From Chlamydiota bacterium (lineage in GTDB: Bacteria; Chlamydiota; Chlamydiia; Chlamydiales; Rhabdochlamydiaceae), in contig DAIEPN010000238.1 of the NCBI GenBank assembly GCA_027348355.1, positions 1-6,432 of the forward strand: 6,432 nucleotides of DNA, in the 5' to 3' direction. Position numbers and translations under genes: made by a program. Below are positions 1 through 6,432 of this stretch, piece by piece (position 1 is the first letter of the stretch; each line of letters starts with the position of its first letter). Under the pieces are notes generated by a model. That model saw nothing but the letters and a program-made list of their open reading frames with translations, had not been told where the DNA came from and made no database searches.

Positions 1-982
1 AGCAAGTAGAGTTCAATTTACCCACATGCGCCTTTTTAAACAGATGCAAGTCTTTTTATATGGACAAGCAGCGACAATGCATATGACCCATGTAATGATC
101 TACGCCTCTTTAGCGGCGTTGATTGCCTTTTTTCTCTATATTTTCTATCGCCCGCTACAGATGACAACCTTCGATCGTGATTTTTCTAAAAGTATTGGGT
201 TGAGTACAAAATATATGGATACGACCATTTTTGTCCTTTTAGGGATCGCCATTGTTGTTGGAATTCGCAGCGTTGGAGTTGTCTTAATGTCAGGTATGTT
301 GATTCTACCTCCGGTAGCTGCTCGTTTTTTAACAAATCGTCTTTCCTCCCTTTTTTTTATGGCGGGACTGATTGGTATGATCAGTGGATTTTTTGGAAAT
401 TATCTTTCGATTGAAATTCCTGCTGTTTTAATAGAGGGACATCCCGATTGGAAGTTCTCTTTACCAACAGGTCCTATGATTATCCTTTGTGCTGCTTCAA
501 TTTGTTTTTTTCTTTTCTTTTTCTCTACCGAGAAAGGATTATGCAGAAGATTTTTCAGAATTATTTCTTTTAGGAATCGTTGTCTAGAAGAAAATATTTT
601 GAAATCTTTTTGGAAAAAAGGAGAAGGACAAAATGTTCCTGTAAAAACAATCTCTTGGCTCAGCTCCATTTCCTTTTTTCACGTAAAATTTTCTTTTTGG
701 AAAATGCAGATGCATGGCTGGTTAGAAAAGATTGATAAAAATGTCTACCGTTTGACCCAAGATGGATTTATAAGAGCACAGAAAGTAGTTCGTCTGCATA
801 GATTGTGGGAAGTGTACCTTGTGGATTATTTAGGCCAAGGAGCGGAAAAAGTTCACGCCAATGCCGAGACCATGGAGCACATGATCACCCCAGAGCTTGA
901 AAAAGAGCTTATTGATCTACTCGGAAATCCACAGAAGGATCCCCACCATCAACCCATCCCTCCAAAAAGGGGAGGACTCTAG
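1..982 (+). CDS. ytgC: YtgC-YtgR: metal ABC transporter permease fused to DtxR-type repressor (5' end outside window)
   Basis: Inner-membrane permease of an iron/manganese ABC-3 family importer with a cytosolic metal-dependent repressor as its tail. The frame is open to the left edge, so the ATG at 26 is internal. Numbering from that Met, membrane segments lie near 22-41, 66-97, 106-128 and 147-167. Motifs such as GIRSVGVVLMSGMLILPP at about 79-96 are typical of the family. From about 184 the chain becomes a DtxR/MntR-like domain: a winged-helix region (about 184-250), then a metal-binding and dimerisation helix pair with RLHRLWE, VHANAETMEH and DPHHQPIPP. The likely ligands are H258, E262, H277, E281, E284 and H285. 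E281 stands where DtxR has Cys102, as in MntR. In Chlamydia trachomatis the equivalent protein is cleaved to release YtgR, which represses its own operon when iron is present; the same is inferred here. ytgD follows after 2 bases. Confidence 0.93.
   Translation, partial: ASRVQFTHMRLFKQMQVFLYGQAATMHMTHVMIYASLAALIAFFLYIFYRPLQMTTFDRDFSKSIGLSTKYMDTTIFVLLGIAIVVGIRSVGVVLMSGMLILPPVAARFLTNRLSSLFFMAGLIGMISGFFGNYLSIEIPAVLIEGHPDWKFSLPTGPMIILCAASICFFLFFFSTEKGLCRRFFRIISFRNRCLEENILKSFWKKGEGQNVPVKTISWLSSISFFHVKFSFWKMQMHGWLEKIDKNVYRLTQDGFIRAQKVVRLHRLWEVYLVDYLGQGAEKVHANAETMEHMITPELEKELIDLLGNPQKDPHHQPIPPKRGGL
967..976 (+). promoter_or_regulatory. Ribosome binding site of ytgD
   Basis: A strong purine-rich Shine-Dalgarno sequence (AAGGGGAGGA) lies inside the last codons of ytgC, 8 bases before the ATG at 985. 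It fixes the ytgD start and shows that ytgC and ytgD are translated from one message. Confidence 0.8.
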
Positions 983-984
983 TT

Positions 985-1989
985 ATGTCAAATCCATATT
1001 GGGAAACAAATTTTTTTCAGTTTTTTGCTGTACTTGGCCAAAGAATCTTTCTTTTCATCCAAGGCAAACTTTCTTTTGCAGATATGTGCTCAGATGAAAT
1101 TCAAATTCTAGTACTTAGCTTAGCTGCGATCGCATTTTCTTTTTTGGGGACGTTTCTTGTTCTGAAGAGAATGACGATGGTAGCTAACTCTCTTTCTCAT
1201 ACGATTTTGTTAGGACTTGTCATGGCATATCTTTTTGTCACCTATTTTGTAGGAAATGGAGGGGGCTTAGAACAAACTTTTTCTTTACCGGTGCTTTTTT
1301 TAGCCGCTCTTTTAGCCGGGGTTCTTACAACCGTATGCACCCAGCTTTTAACTCAGGTTATAAAAATCCAAGAAGATGCAAGCATTGGGATTGTTTTTAC
1401 AACTCTTTTTGCTCTTGGAGTAGTAGCGGTGACGATTTTTACAAGAAACCTCCATTTGGGGTTAGAGGCTGTTACGGGAAATGTCGATGCGCTTCATTTT
1501 GATGATGTAAAACTCATGTTCTATATCACCTCTTTTGACCTGCTTATTTTCCTCTTAGTGTTCCCTCAATTTGTCATGATCAGCTTTGACGCCTCTTTTG
1601 CAAAGTGTATTGGGATCAAACTGCAATTTTTTCAATATCTTCTGATGATCCTAGTTGCAGCAACCGTCATTGCTTCTTTTAGGGCCATTGGGGTGCTTTT
1701 AGTTCTCAATTTTTTAGTAGGCCCGGTTCTAGCAGCAAGATGCTTTACCTACCGTTTACGAAAAGTGATCGCAGCTGCCATCTTCATTGGCATACTCTGT
1801 TCTTTGTGTGCAGTAGCCCTTTCAAGGCATTTTGTTACTGTGTATCAAACTCCGCTTGCTACTTCAGGCCTAGTGGTGCTCATGGTAGCGGTCGCATTTG
1901 TGATAGCCATTATTTTTTCCCCTCAGAGCCGTTTTTTTCTGTTTCAACGCATTCTTAAGAATAGGGTAGTTAAGAAGGGGGGCTTGTGA
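985..1989 (+). CDS. ytgD: YtgD: metal ABC transporter permease (ABC-3 / ZnuB-MntB family)
   Basis: Second inner-membrane permease of the iron/manganese importer, 334 residues. It is expected to pair with YtgC and to work with the ATPase YtgB and the binding protein YtgA, which should lie upstream of this window. Hydrophobic segments are visible near residues 40-58, 72-88, 101-125, 133-152, 180-199, 217-251, 260-281 and 291-312. Family signatures are FLVLKRMTMVANSLSHTILLG (57-77, in which S71 and H72 form the usual SH pair), IQEDASIGIVFTTLFALG (128-145) and RAIGVLLVLNFLVGPVLAAR (233-252). Unlike YtgC, it has no regulatory tail; the chain ends in a short basic stretch. The start is set by the strong ribosome site just upstream. 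Two bases separate it from ytgC, so the two are surely co-transcribed and should share metal control by YtgR. Confidence 0.93.
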   Translation: MSNPYWETNFFQFFAVLGQRIFLFIQGKLSFADMCSDEIQILVLSLAAIAFSFLGTFLVLKRMTMVANSLSHTILLGLVMAYLFVTYFVGNGGGLEQTFSLPVLFLAALLAGVLTTVCTQLLTQVIKIQEDASIGIVFTTLFALGVVAVTIFTRNLHLGLEAVTGNVDALHFDDVKLMFYITSFDLLIFLLVFPQFVMISFDASFAKCIGIKLQFFQYLLMILVAATVIASFRAIGVLLVLNFLVGPVLAARCFTYRLRKVIAAAIFIGILCSLCAVALSRHFVTVYQTPLATSGLVVLMVAVAFVIAIIFSPQSRFFLFQRILKNRVVKKGGL

Positions 1990-2105
1990 TCATTTTCAAG
2001 ACGCACAAAGATAGTTCTAAAGATCCTGCTTGAGTTGGATTTAAAACAGTATAAATTTATTTTACATTCGCATAAGTCTCTTATTTAAAATTTGTTTTTC
2101 ATGCT

Positions 2106-2130
2106 CAAGGTTTTCAAATCTTGTTTCTTT
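2106..2130 (+). terminator. Possible weak terminator behind ytgD
   Basis: An imperfect inverted repeat pairs 2106-2112 with 2117-2123, including one G-T pair, and is followed by TTTCTTT. The stem is short and AT-rich and sits 117 bases past the ytgD stop, so it may only be chance structure. It is the best candidate I can see in the gap for ending the ytg message. Confidence 0.25.
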
Positions 2131-2145
2131 ACATTTTTCTATAGA

Positions 2146-2175
2146 TTGACTTTTAAAAAAGCTACTTGCTAACCT
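2146..2175 (+). promoter_or_regulatory. Candidate sigma-66/sigma-70 type promoter for rseP
   Basis: TTGACT (2146-2151) matches the -35 consensus at five of six positions. TAACCT (2170-2175) is a poor -10 match, kept mainly for its first two bases and last base, with an 18-base spacer. Transcription would start near 2182 and leave a leader of about 45 bases before the ATG at 2228. The rest of the 1990-2227 gap is AT-rich, with no RNA gene and no convincing plus-strand reading frame. Confidence 0.35.
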
Positions 2176-2211
2176 AAAGTGATCAAGACAACCATCGCTT
2201 TCTTTGTAAAT

Positions 2212-2217
2212 AAGGAT
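2212..2217 (+). promoter_or_regulatory. Ribosome binding site of rseP
   Basis: AAGGAT lies 10 bases before the ATG at 2228. It supports that start, which also places the first membrane helix and the HELGH motif at the usual distance from the N-terminus. Confidence 0.6.
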
Positions 2218-2227
2218 TATCTAAACC

Positions 2228-4171
2228 ATGACGATTTATAACGTTCTCTATTTTTTCTTAGCTGCATTCGGTCTAGGAATTTTGATTTTCATTCATGAAC
2301 TTGGCCATTATTTTATGGCAAGAAAGGTGGGGATGAAAGTAGAAGCTTTTTCCATTGGTTTTGGAAAAGCGATCTATAGCTGGAGATGGCAGGGTGTGGA
2401 ATGGAAAATAGGATATCTTCCCTTTGGTGGTTATGTTCGTATTGCGGGCATGGAAAAACAAGGGAAGTTAGAGCCTCATGAAATTCCAGATGGATATTTT
2501 GGGAAAAGCCCCTGGGATAGAATTAAAGTCACCATGATGGGGCCTGTTGTAAATATTGTTTTTGCTTTTGTTCTTTTTGTGGCGATTTGGATGCTCGGCG
2601 GCCGAAGTAAATCTTTTTCAGAATTTACCCATTATGTTGGTTATGTAGATCAAGAAAGTGAACTTTTTCAAGAAGGATTAAGGCCTGGTGATCAGATTAC
2701 TGCGATTGATGGAAAGCCCTATAAAGGATTCCAAGATCTTTTTTTTCAGGCCATTTTCGAAGATAAGATAGGAACTCTGCAAGGGAATGAAATTAATTAT
2801 GCGGATGGAGTTAAAACTCCTTTTACCTTTTCCCTAGCACCTATTCAAGAAGGTCGTGGCCTTGGAAGAAAGATTCCTGAAACGAGTATGATCTTGCCTG
2901 CAAGTTATGCAATTTATGAGAGCCGTTTAGATAATAATCTAAATCTTTTGGGGAAAGATTCTCCTGTATATGAAAGTGGGATTCGGCCTAAAGATCGGAT
3001 TATTTGGGCCAATGGTGAATTAATATTCTCTACTGCAGAGCTTCAATCTATTGTAAATGAATCAAAAGCTCTTCTTACAGTATCTAGAGGAGATAAAGTT
3101 TTTGTGACGCCAATCCCTAGAATTCTTGTTGGTGACCTCCGTCTTAGTCCGGTTGAAAAAGCTGATATTGATGATTGGAGAAATGCATCTGGACTATCAA
3201 CGAAACTTGAGCAAACCTATTTTATTCCCTATAACCTTACGCAAGACTGTATAGTTGAGAGTGTTCTTACATACATCAATCAAAATTCAAGGGAGAATAT
3301 CCATGTTCCATTTGCAAGATCCGCTTCTGAGATCGCTCTTGAACCTGGGGATAAAATTTTAGCTGTCAATGGAATCGCTATCTCTATTGCATCTGACATG
3401 ATTCAACCTTTGCAGAAGAAACAACTTCATGTGATTGTGAAAAGAGGAGAAGATATGGCTCCTATATCTTGGAAAAAAGCGGATCAGCTGTTTGAGAGTT
3501 CTTTTCCAGTCGATCAAATTCAAGCCATCGCTTCTTCTATTGGTACAAGTAAGATGATCAAAAGTCTTGGGAACTTGTATCTGCTAGCTCCAATTGAACC
3601 AAGACCGTATGCAGAAGTCCTTGAGAACGATAAAAATTTTTTATTGCGGACTGAAGATGCAAAAAAAACAATCGCCGAGATAAAAGATCCAGAGCAAAGA
3701 GCGAAAGCGCAAAGTCAATTTGAAGCAGAGCAGAAAAGACTGATCCTTGGTATTAATTTGCAAAACAAAATGGTGATTTACAACCCTTCTCCATTTGTTC
3801 TTTTTTCTGATGTAGTAAAGCAAACATATCGGACCCTTTCAGCTCTAGTTACAGGAGTCGCGAATCCAAAATGGTTAAGTGGACCTGTCGGGATCGTACA
3901 AGTAATGCAAATTAGTTGGAGCACGGGAGCGAAAGAAGCAATGTATTGGCTTGCGCTCATTAGCTTTAACCTAGGGGTTATGAACCTATTGCCGATTCCT
4001 GTTTTAGATGGAGGGCATATTTGCTTTTCTCTTTACGAGATGATAACGAAAAAGCGCATTAAGCCAAAAACGATGGAAAGACTAATTATTCCCTTTATCA
4101 TCCTTTTGATCGCTTTTGCGATTTTTGTAACCTATTACGATATTAAACGCCTTTTCGGATTTTTTTCTTAA
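2228..4171 (+). CDS. rseP: RseP/YaeL-type site-2 intramembrane zinc metalloprotease
   Basis: Membrane-embedded M50 protease that cuts transmembrane segments of substrates such as anti-sigma factors or leftover signal peptides; the substrate here is unknown. The 647-residue chain has a first helix (5-22) running into HELGH at 23-27 (zinc ligands H23 and H27, catalytic E24), then the SIGFG strand-loop (42-46), PFGGYV (65-70), and a second helix at about 103-123 beginning MMGPVVNI. The periplasmic part shows a PDZ domain around 137-205 (core GLRPGDQITAIDG), a second PDZ-like unit around 225-298 (GIRPKDRI), and a third around 355-408 (LEPGDKILAVNG). A charged helical stretch follows at 475-505. 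The C-terminal membrane part carries NLLPIPVLDGGH (586-597), where D594 is the third zinc ligand, and a last helix at about 622-642. All active-site residues are present. It is about 200 residues longer than E. coli RseP (450); Chlamydia homologues are also long. It is inferred to be transcribed from its own promoter. Confidence 0.95.
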   Translation: MTIYNVLYFFLAAFGLGILIFIHELGHYFMARKVGMKVEAFSIGFGKAIYSWRWQGVEWKIGYLPFGGYVRIAGMEKQGKLEPHEIPDGYFGKSPWDRIKVTMMGPVVNIVFAFVLFVAIWMLGGRSKSFSEFTHYVGYVDQESELFQEGLRPGDQITAIDGKPYKGFQDLFFQAIFEDKIGTLQGNEINYADGVKTPFTFSLAPIQEGRGLGRKIPETSMILPASYAIYESRLDNNLNLLGKDSPVYESGIRPKDRIIWANGELIFSTAELQSIVNESKALLTVSRGDKVFVTPIPRILVGDLRLSPVEKADIDDWRNASGLSTKLEQTYFIPYNLTQDCIVESVLTYINQNSRENIHVPFARSASEIALEPGDKILAVNGIAISIASDMIQPLQKKQLHVIVKRGEDMAPISWKKADQLFESSFPVDQIQAIASSIGTSKMIKSLGNLYLLAPIEPRPYAEVLENDKNFLLRTEDAKKTIAEIKDPEQRAKAQSQFEAEQKRLILGINLQNKMVIYNPSPFVLFSDVVKQTYRTLSALVTGVANPKWLSGPVGIVQVMQISWSTGAKEAMYWLALISFNLGVMNLLPIPVLDGGHICFSLYEMITKKRIKPKTMERLIIPFIILLIAFAIFVTYYDIKRLFGFFS

Positions 4172-4175
4172 AGAA

Positions 4176-4475
4176 TTAGGTGGGCCAGGGTACTTGTGGA
4201 AGCTGAGCCTGCAATTCTCCTAAAGTCGGGCGTTTATATTCGTTGATAGTTAGGGCTTGCCAAACAAGGTGTTGGGGTGTGTTAGGATTGGGTTCGGTAA
4301 ACCATCTTTTTTGTGCTTTTGCCAGACGATCTAAAACCTTAGCCGTCGAGTCAAATTTTCTCCAATGCAATGTGCCCATTTCAAAAAGTCTGAACATCGT
4401 GCACCCAAAGCTCCATACCTCATTTTGTTTTACTTTTTCAGTGAAGGAGGGGCTGCTGAGGTATACTGTGGGTTA
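4176..4475 (-). pseudogene. Remnant of a eukaryotic-type Ser/Thr protein kinase (C-lobe only)
   Basis: The reading frame between the TAA at 4473-4475 and the TAA at 4176-4178 encodes the end of a protein kinase fold. It shows EVWSFGCTMFRLFEMG (4421-4374), matching the DVWSFG motif of kinase helix F with Asp changed to Glu. Some 60 residues later EYKRPTLGELQAQL matches the kinase subdomain XI signature (RPTxxEL). The segment between, including LVWQAL, fits the C-lobe helices. The N-lobe, the nucleotide-binding loop and the HRD and DFG motifs are all missing, and a stop closes the frame upstream. Another minus-strand frame at 4492-4433 reads PQYTSAAPPSL, which resembles an activation segment ending in APE, so a frameshift near 4440 is possible. 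An ATG at 4397 could start a 73-residue peptide, but it has no obvious ribosome site and could not be an active kinase. Family identity is by motif only. Confidence 0.6.
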
Positions 4476-4537
4476 TTCCGTACATGATTGAATTTACAAA
4501 AACTTTGCAGAAGTCTATTTGAATAGAGATTAAAAAT

Positions 4538-4561
4538 AAACAACAACGAAAGTTGCTGTTT
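4538..4561. terminator. Bidirectional rho-independent terminator
   Basis: A 10-base stem (4538-4547 with 4552-4561) encloses a GAAA loop when read on the plus strand. On the minus strand all ten pairs can form, one as G-U, and TTATTTTTA follows, so it ends the DMT transporter message just after its stop codon. On the plus strand one pair is an A-C mismatch, but a run of T follows, so it could also stop transcripts coming from rseP across the kinase remnant. It is the only clear terminator in the 4172-4562 gap. Confidence 0.75.
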
Positions 4562-4562
4562 T

Positions 4563-5480
4563 TTAAAATAAACTTATAAAGATACCTGCAAAACATATAG
4601 TACTTGCAATCCACTTGATTTTTTCTTTAAACAAAAGATTTCCCCAAAGGTTACATAAGAAAATAACCCCGATACAAAAGAGGGGAAATAAAGTAGCTTT
4701 GTCTATAGGAGTTGTAGCCGTTTCTGTGGCTTTAATCATAAAATACCCGCCGATCCCGTTAAATAGTCCGCCTACAACCCCAAACTTCCATAACGGACGG
4801 TCTGAAAAGGTAAAGCTAAAGTTTGCTTTAGATACAAATTTTTGAATGAGGGCTGCGACAAGGAACATAGAAACCATAAACCCTTCTCCCTTTTCCGGAT
4901 TACATGTGAAGGGGAGCAAGGGAGTAGAAGGATAACATTCGTTCATGAGAAGCGCTCTCCACTGAAAAAAAGTAAGGTGTAGAACATGGATTGTAAAGGA
5001 AAGTAGGACCCAAAAGAGCCATTTTTTATATTCAATTTGAAAAGATGTATTTTTTTTATATCCCATCCAAAGTAATCCAAATACAACTAGGATCGCACCA
5101 AAAGCGTTTCTTATATTGTAATCATGGCCAAATTCAATTCCAAAAAGAAGGACCATGATAATAGGAGGGCCGATGCAGGCGGCGTTAATAATGGCAAAGC
5201 TAAGACCAGATGGTCCGCGATTTACGCTGCGACCTGTTGCCCACATAAGTGTACCTAAAAAAATTCCCGATACGACCCCTAAAAGGATCATCTTGAGATC
5301 GAAAGAGAATGATCCTTTAGTGATTAGGGGAAATAATGCGATCACTGGAATAGAAGAGAGGAGTCTTTGGGGAAGAAAAGGATCTCCACCGAATTCTTTT
5401 CTTGCATCTGTGCTTTTACGAATGAATAAATTCGAAATAGCTGTCATGAGGCTAGATAGTGCTAAGTAGAGAAAGAACAT
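4563..5480 (-). CDS. DMT superfamily (EamA-like) membrane transporter, substrate unknown
   Basis: Inner-membrane protein of 305 residues, the usual length for ten-helix drug/metabolite transporters. It shows the two-repeat layout of that superfamily. Hydrophobic segments lie near 2-20, 40-55, 63-80, 92-114, 124-140, 153-172, 202-216, 231-249, 263-281 and 288-305. Each half ends in the EamA-type pattern of an acidic residue, a short loop and a Gly-rich helix: FGIEF to AFGAILVVFGLL in the first half, NLLFKEKIKWIASTICFAGI in the second. A loop at about 178-201 between helices 6 and 7 is longer than usual and holds two cysteines (C182, C193). The start is supported by AAGGGG 5 bases upstream (5486-5491). 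The gene lies only 20 bases beyond the dnaK terminator, leaving little room for its own promoter, so it may depend on readthrough. Nothing visible identifies the substrate; nucleotide, amino acid or cofactor-precursor transport are all possible. Confidence 0.8.
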   Translation of the reverse strand: MFFLYLALSSLMTAISNLFIRKSTDARKEFGGDPFLPQRLLSSIPVIALFPLITKGSFSFDLKMILLGVVSGIFLGTLMWATGRSVNRGPSGLSFAIINAACIGPPIIMVLLFGIEFGHDYNIRNAFGAILVVFGLLWMGYKKNTSFQIEYKKWLFWVLLSFTIHVLHLTFFQWRALLMNECYPSTPLLPFTCNPEKGEGFMVSMFLVAALIQKFVSKANFSFTFSDRPLWKFGVVGGLFNGIGGYFMIKATETATTPIDKATLFPLFCIGVIFLCNLWGNLLFKEKIKWIASTICFAGIFISLF

Positions 5481-5500
5481 AACAACCCCTTATATAAGAA

Positions 5501-5527
5501 AATGGCCTTGTAGTTTACAAGGCCATT
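5501..5527 (-). terminator. Rho-independent terminator of dnaK
   Basis: A perfect 12-base stem (5501-5512 with 5516-5527) with a 3-base loop contains a GGCC core. Read on the minus strand it is followed by TTCTTAT, its last two stem bases adding to the T-rich tail. It begins 28 bases after the dnaK stop at 5556-5558 and ends 20 bases before the start codon of the DMT transporter. Confidence 0.85.
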
Positions 5528-5555
5528 ATTAATCAAACGTAACAAAAAGAGGGTA

Positions 5556-6432
<877 letters not shown>

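Noticed and set aside
26..28. ATG at 26 as the start of ytgC
   Set aside because: The frame is open to the left edge, the codons before it continue the reading, and the first membrane helices of the permease family would be missing. It is an internal Met.
1990..2227. Remnant of dxr or an RNA gene in the ytgD-rseP gap
   Set aside because: No frame shows DXR motifs and no cloverleaf, riboswitch or long stable stem is visible.
4243..4491. 82-codon plus-strand frame in the gap behind rseP
   Set aside because: It lies antisense to the kinase-like segment, which has recognisable motifs; the plus-strand frame shows none and has no ribosome site.
5155..5469. 104-codon plus-strand frame inside the DMT transporter
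   Set aside because: It is antisense to a gene with clear membrane helices, a ribosome site and a terminator, and has no motif of its own.
5491..5520. Promoter-like TTGTAA plus TATATA before the DMT gene (minus strand)
   Set aside because: Transcription would begin past the ribosome binding site, giving an almost leaderless message; the match is also weak and lies in the dnaK terminator.

Overview
The window looks like chromosomal sequence from a member of the Chlamydiae, most likely an environmental lineage (Parachlamydia, Waddlia or Simkania type) rather than Chlamydia itself. Three things point there. A metal ABC permease is fused to a DtxR-type repressor (the YtgC-YtgR arrangement) and is followed directly by a second permease, YtgD. 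A very long site-2 protease of 647 residues follows that pair. The DNA is moderately AT-rich. The genus cannot be fixed from sequence reading alone.

Layout. The plus strand carries the 3' part of ytgC-ytgR (1-982), the complete ytgD (985-1989), a 238-base gap, and the complete rseP (2228-4171). The minus strand carries, from the right edge leftward, the 3' part of dnaK (6432-5556), a strong dnaK terminator (5501-5527), a DMT/EamA-type membrane transporter (5480-4563), a terminator that can work in both directions (4538-4561), and a decayed piece of a eukaryotic-type Ser/Thr kinase (4475-4176). The kinase piece ends 4 bases from the rseP stop, so the two halves converge.

Function. YtgC and YtgD are membrane subunits of an iron/manganese importer, and the YtgR tail of YtgC is the metal-sensing repressor of that system. 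RseP is the membrane-embedded protease that cleaves transmembrane segments. DnaK is the Hsp70 chaperone. The DMT protein is probably a small-molecule permease of unknown substrate.

Points of most interest. (1) dnaK contains an in-frame TAA at 5916-5918, after which a perfectly DnaK-like frame continues for 119 codons to its normal stop. (2) A kinase C-lobe remnant, with no N-lobe, fills the gap between rseP and the DMT gene. (3) dxr, which lies between ytgD and rseP in Chlamydia trachomatis, is absent here. (4) dnaK is followed by a DMT transporter instead of the vacB/rnr gene seen in Chlamydia. I did not find a convincing new multi-gene system in this window.
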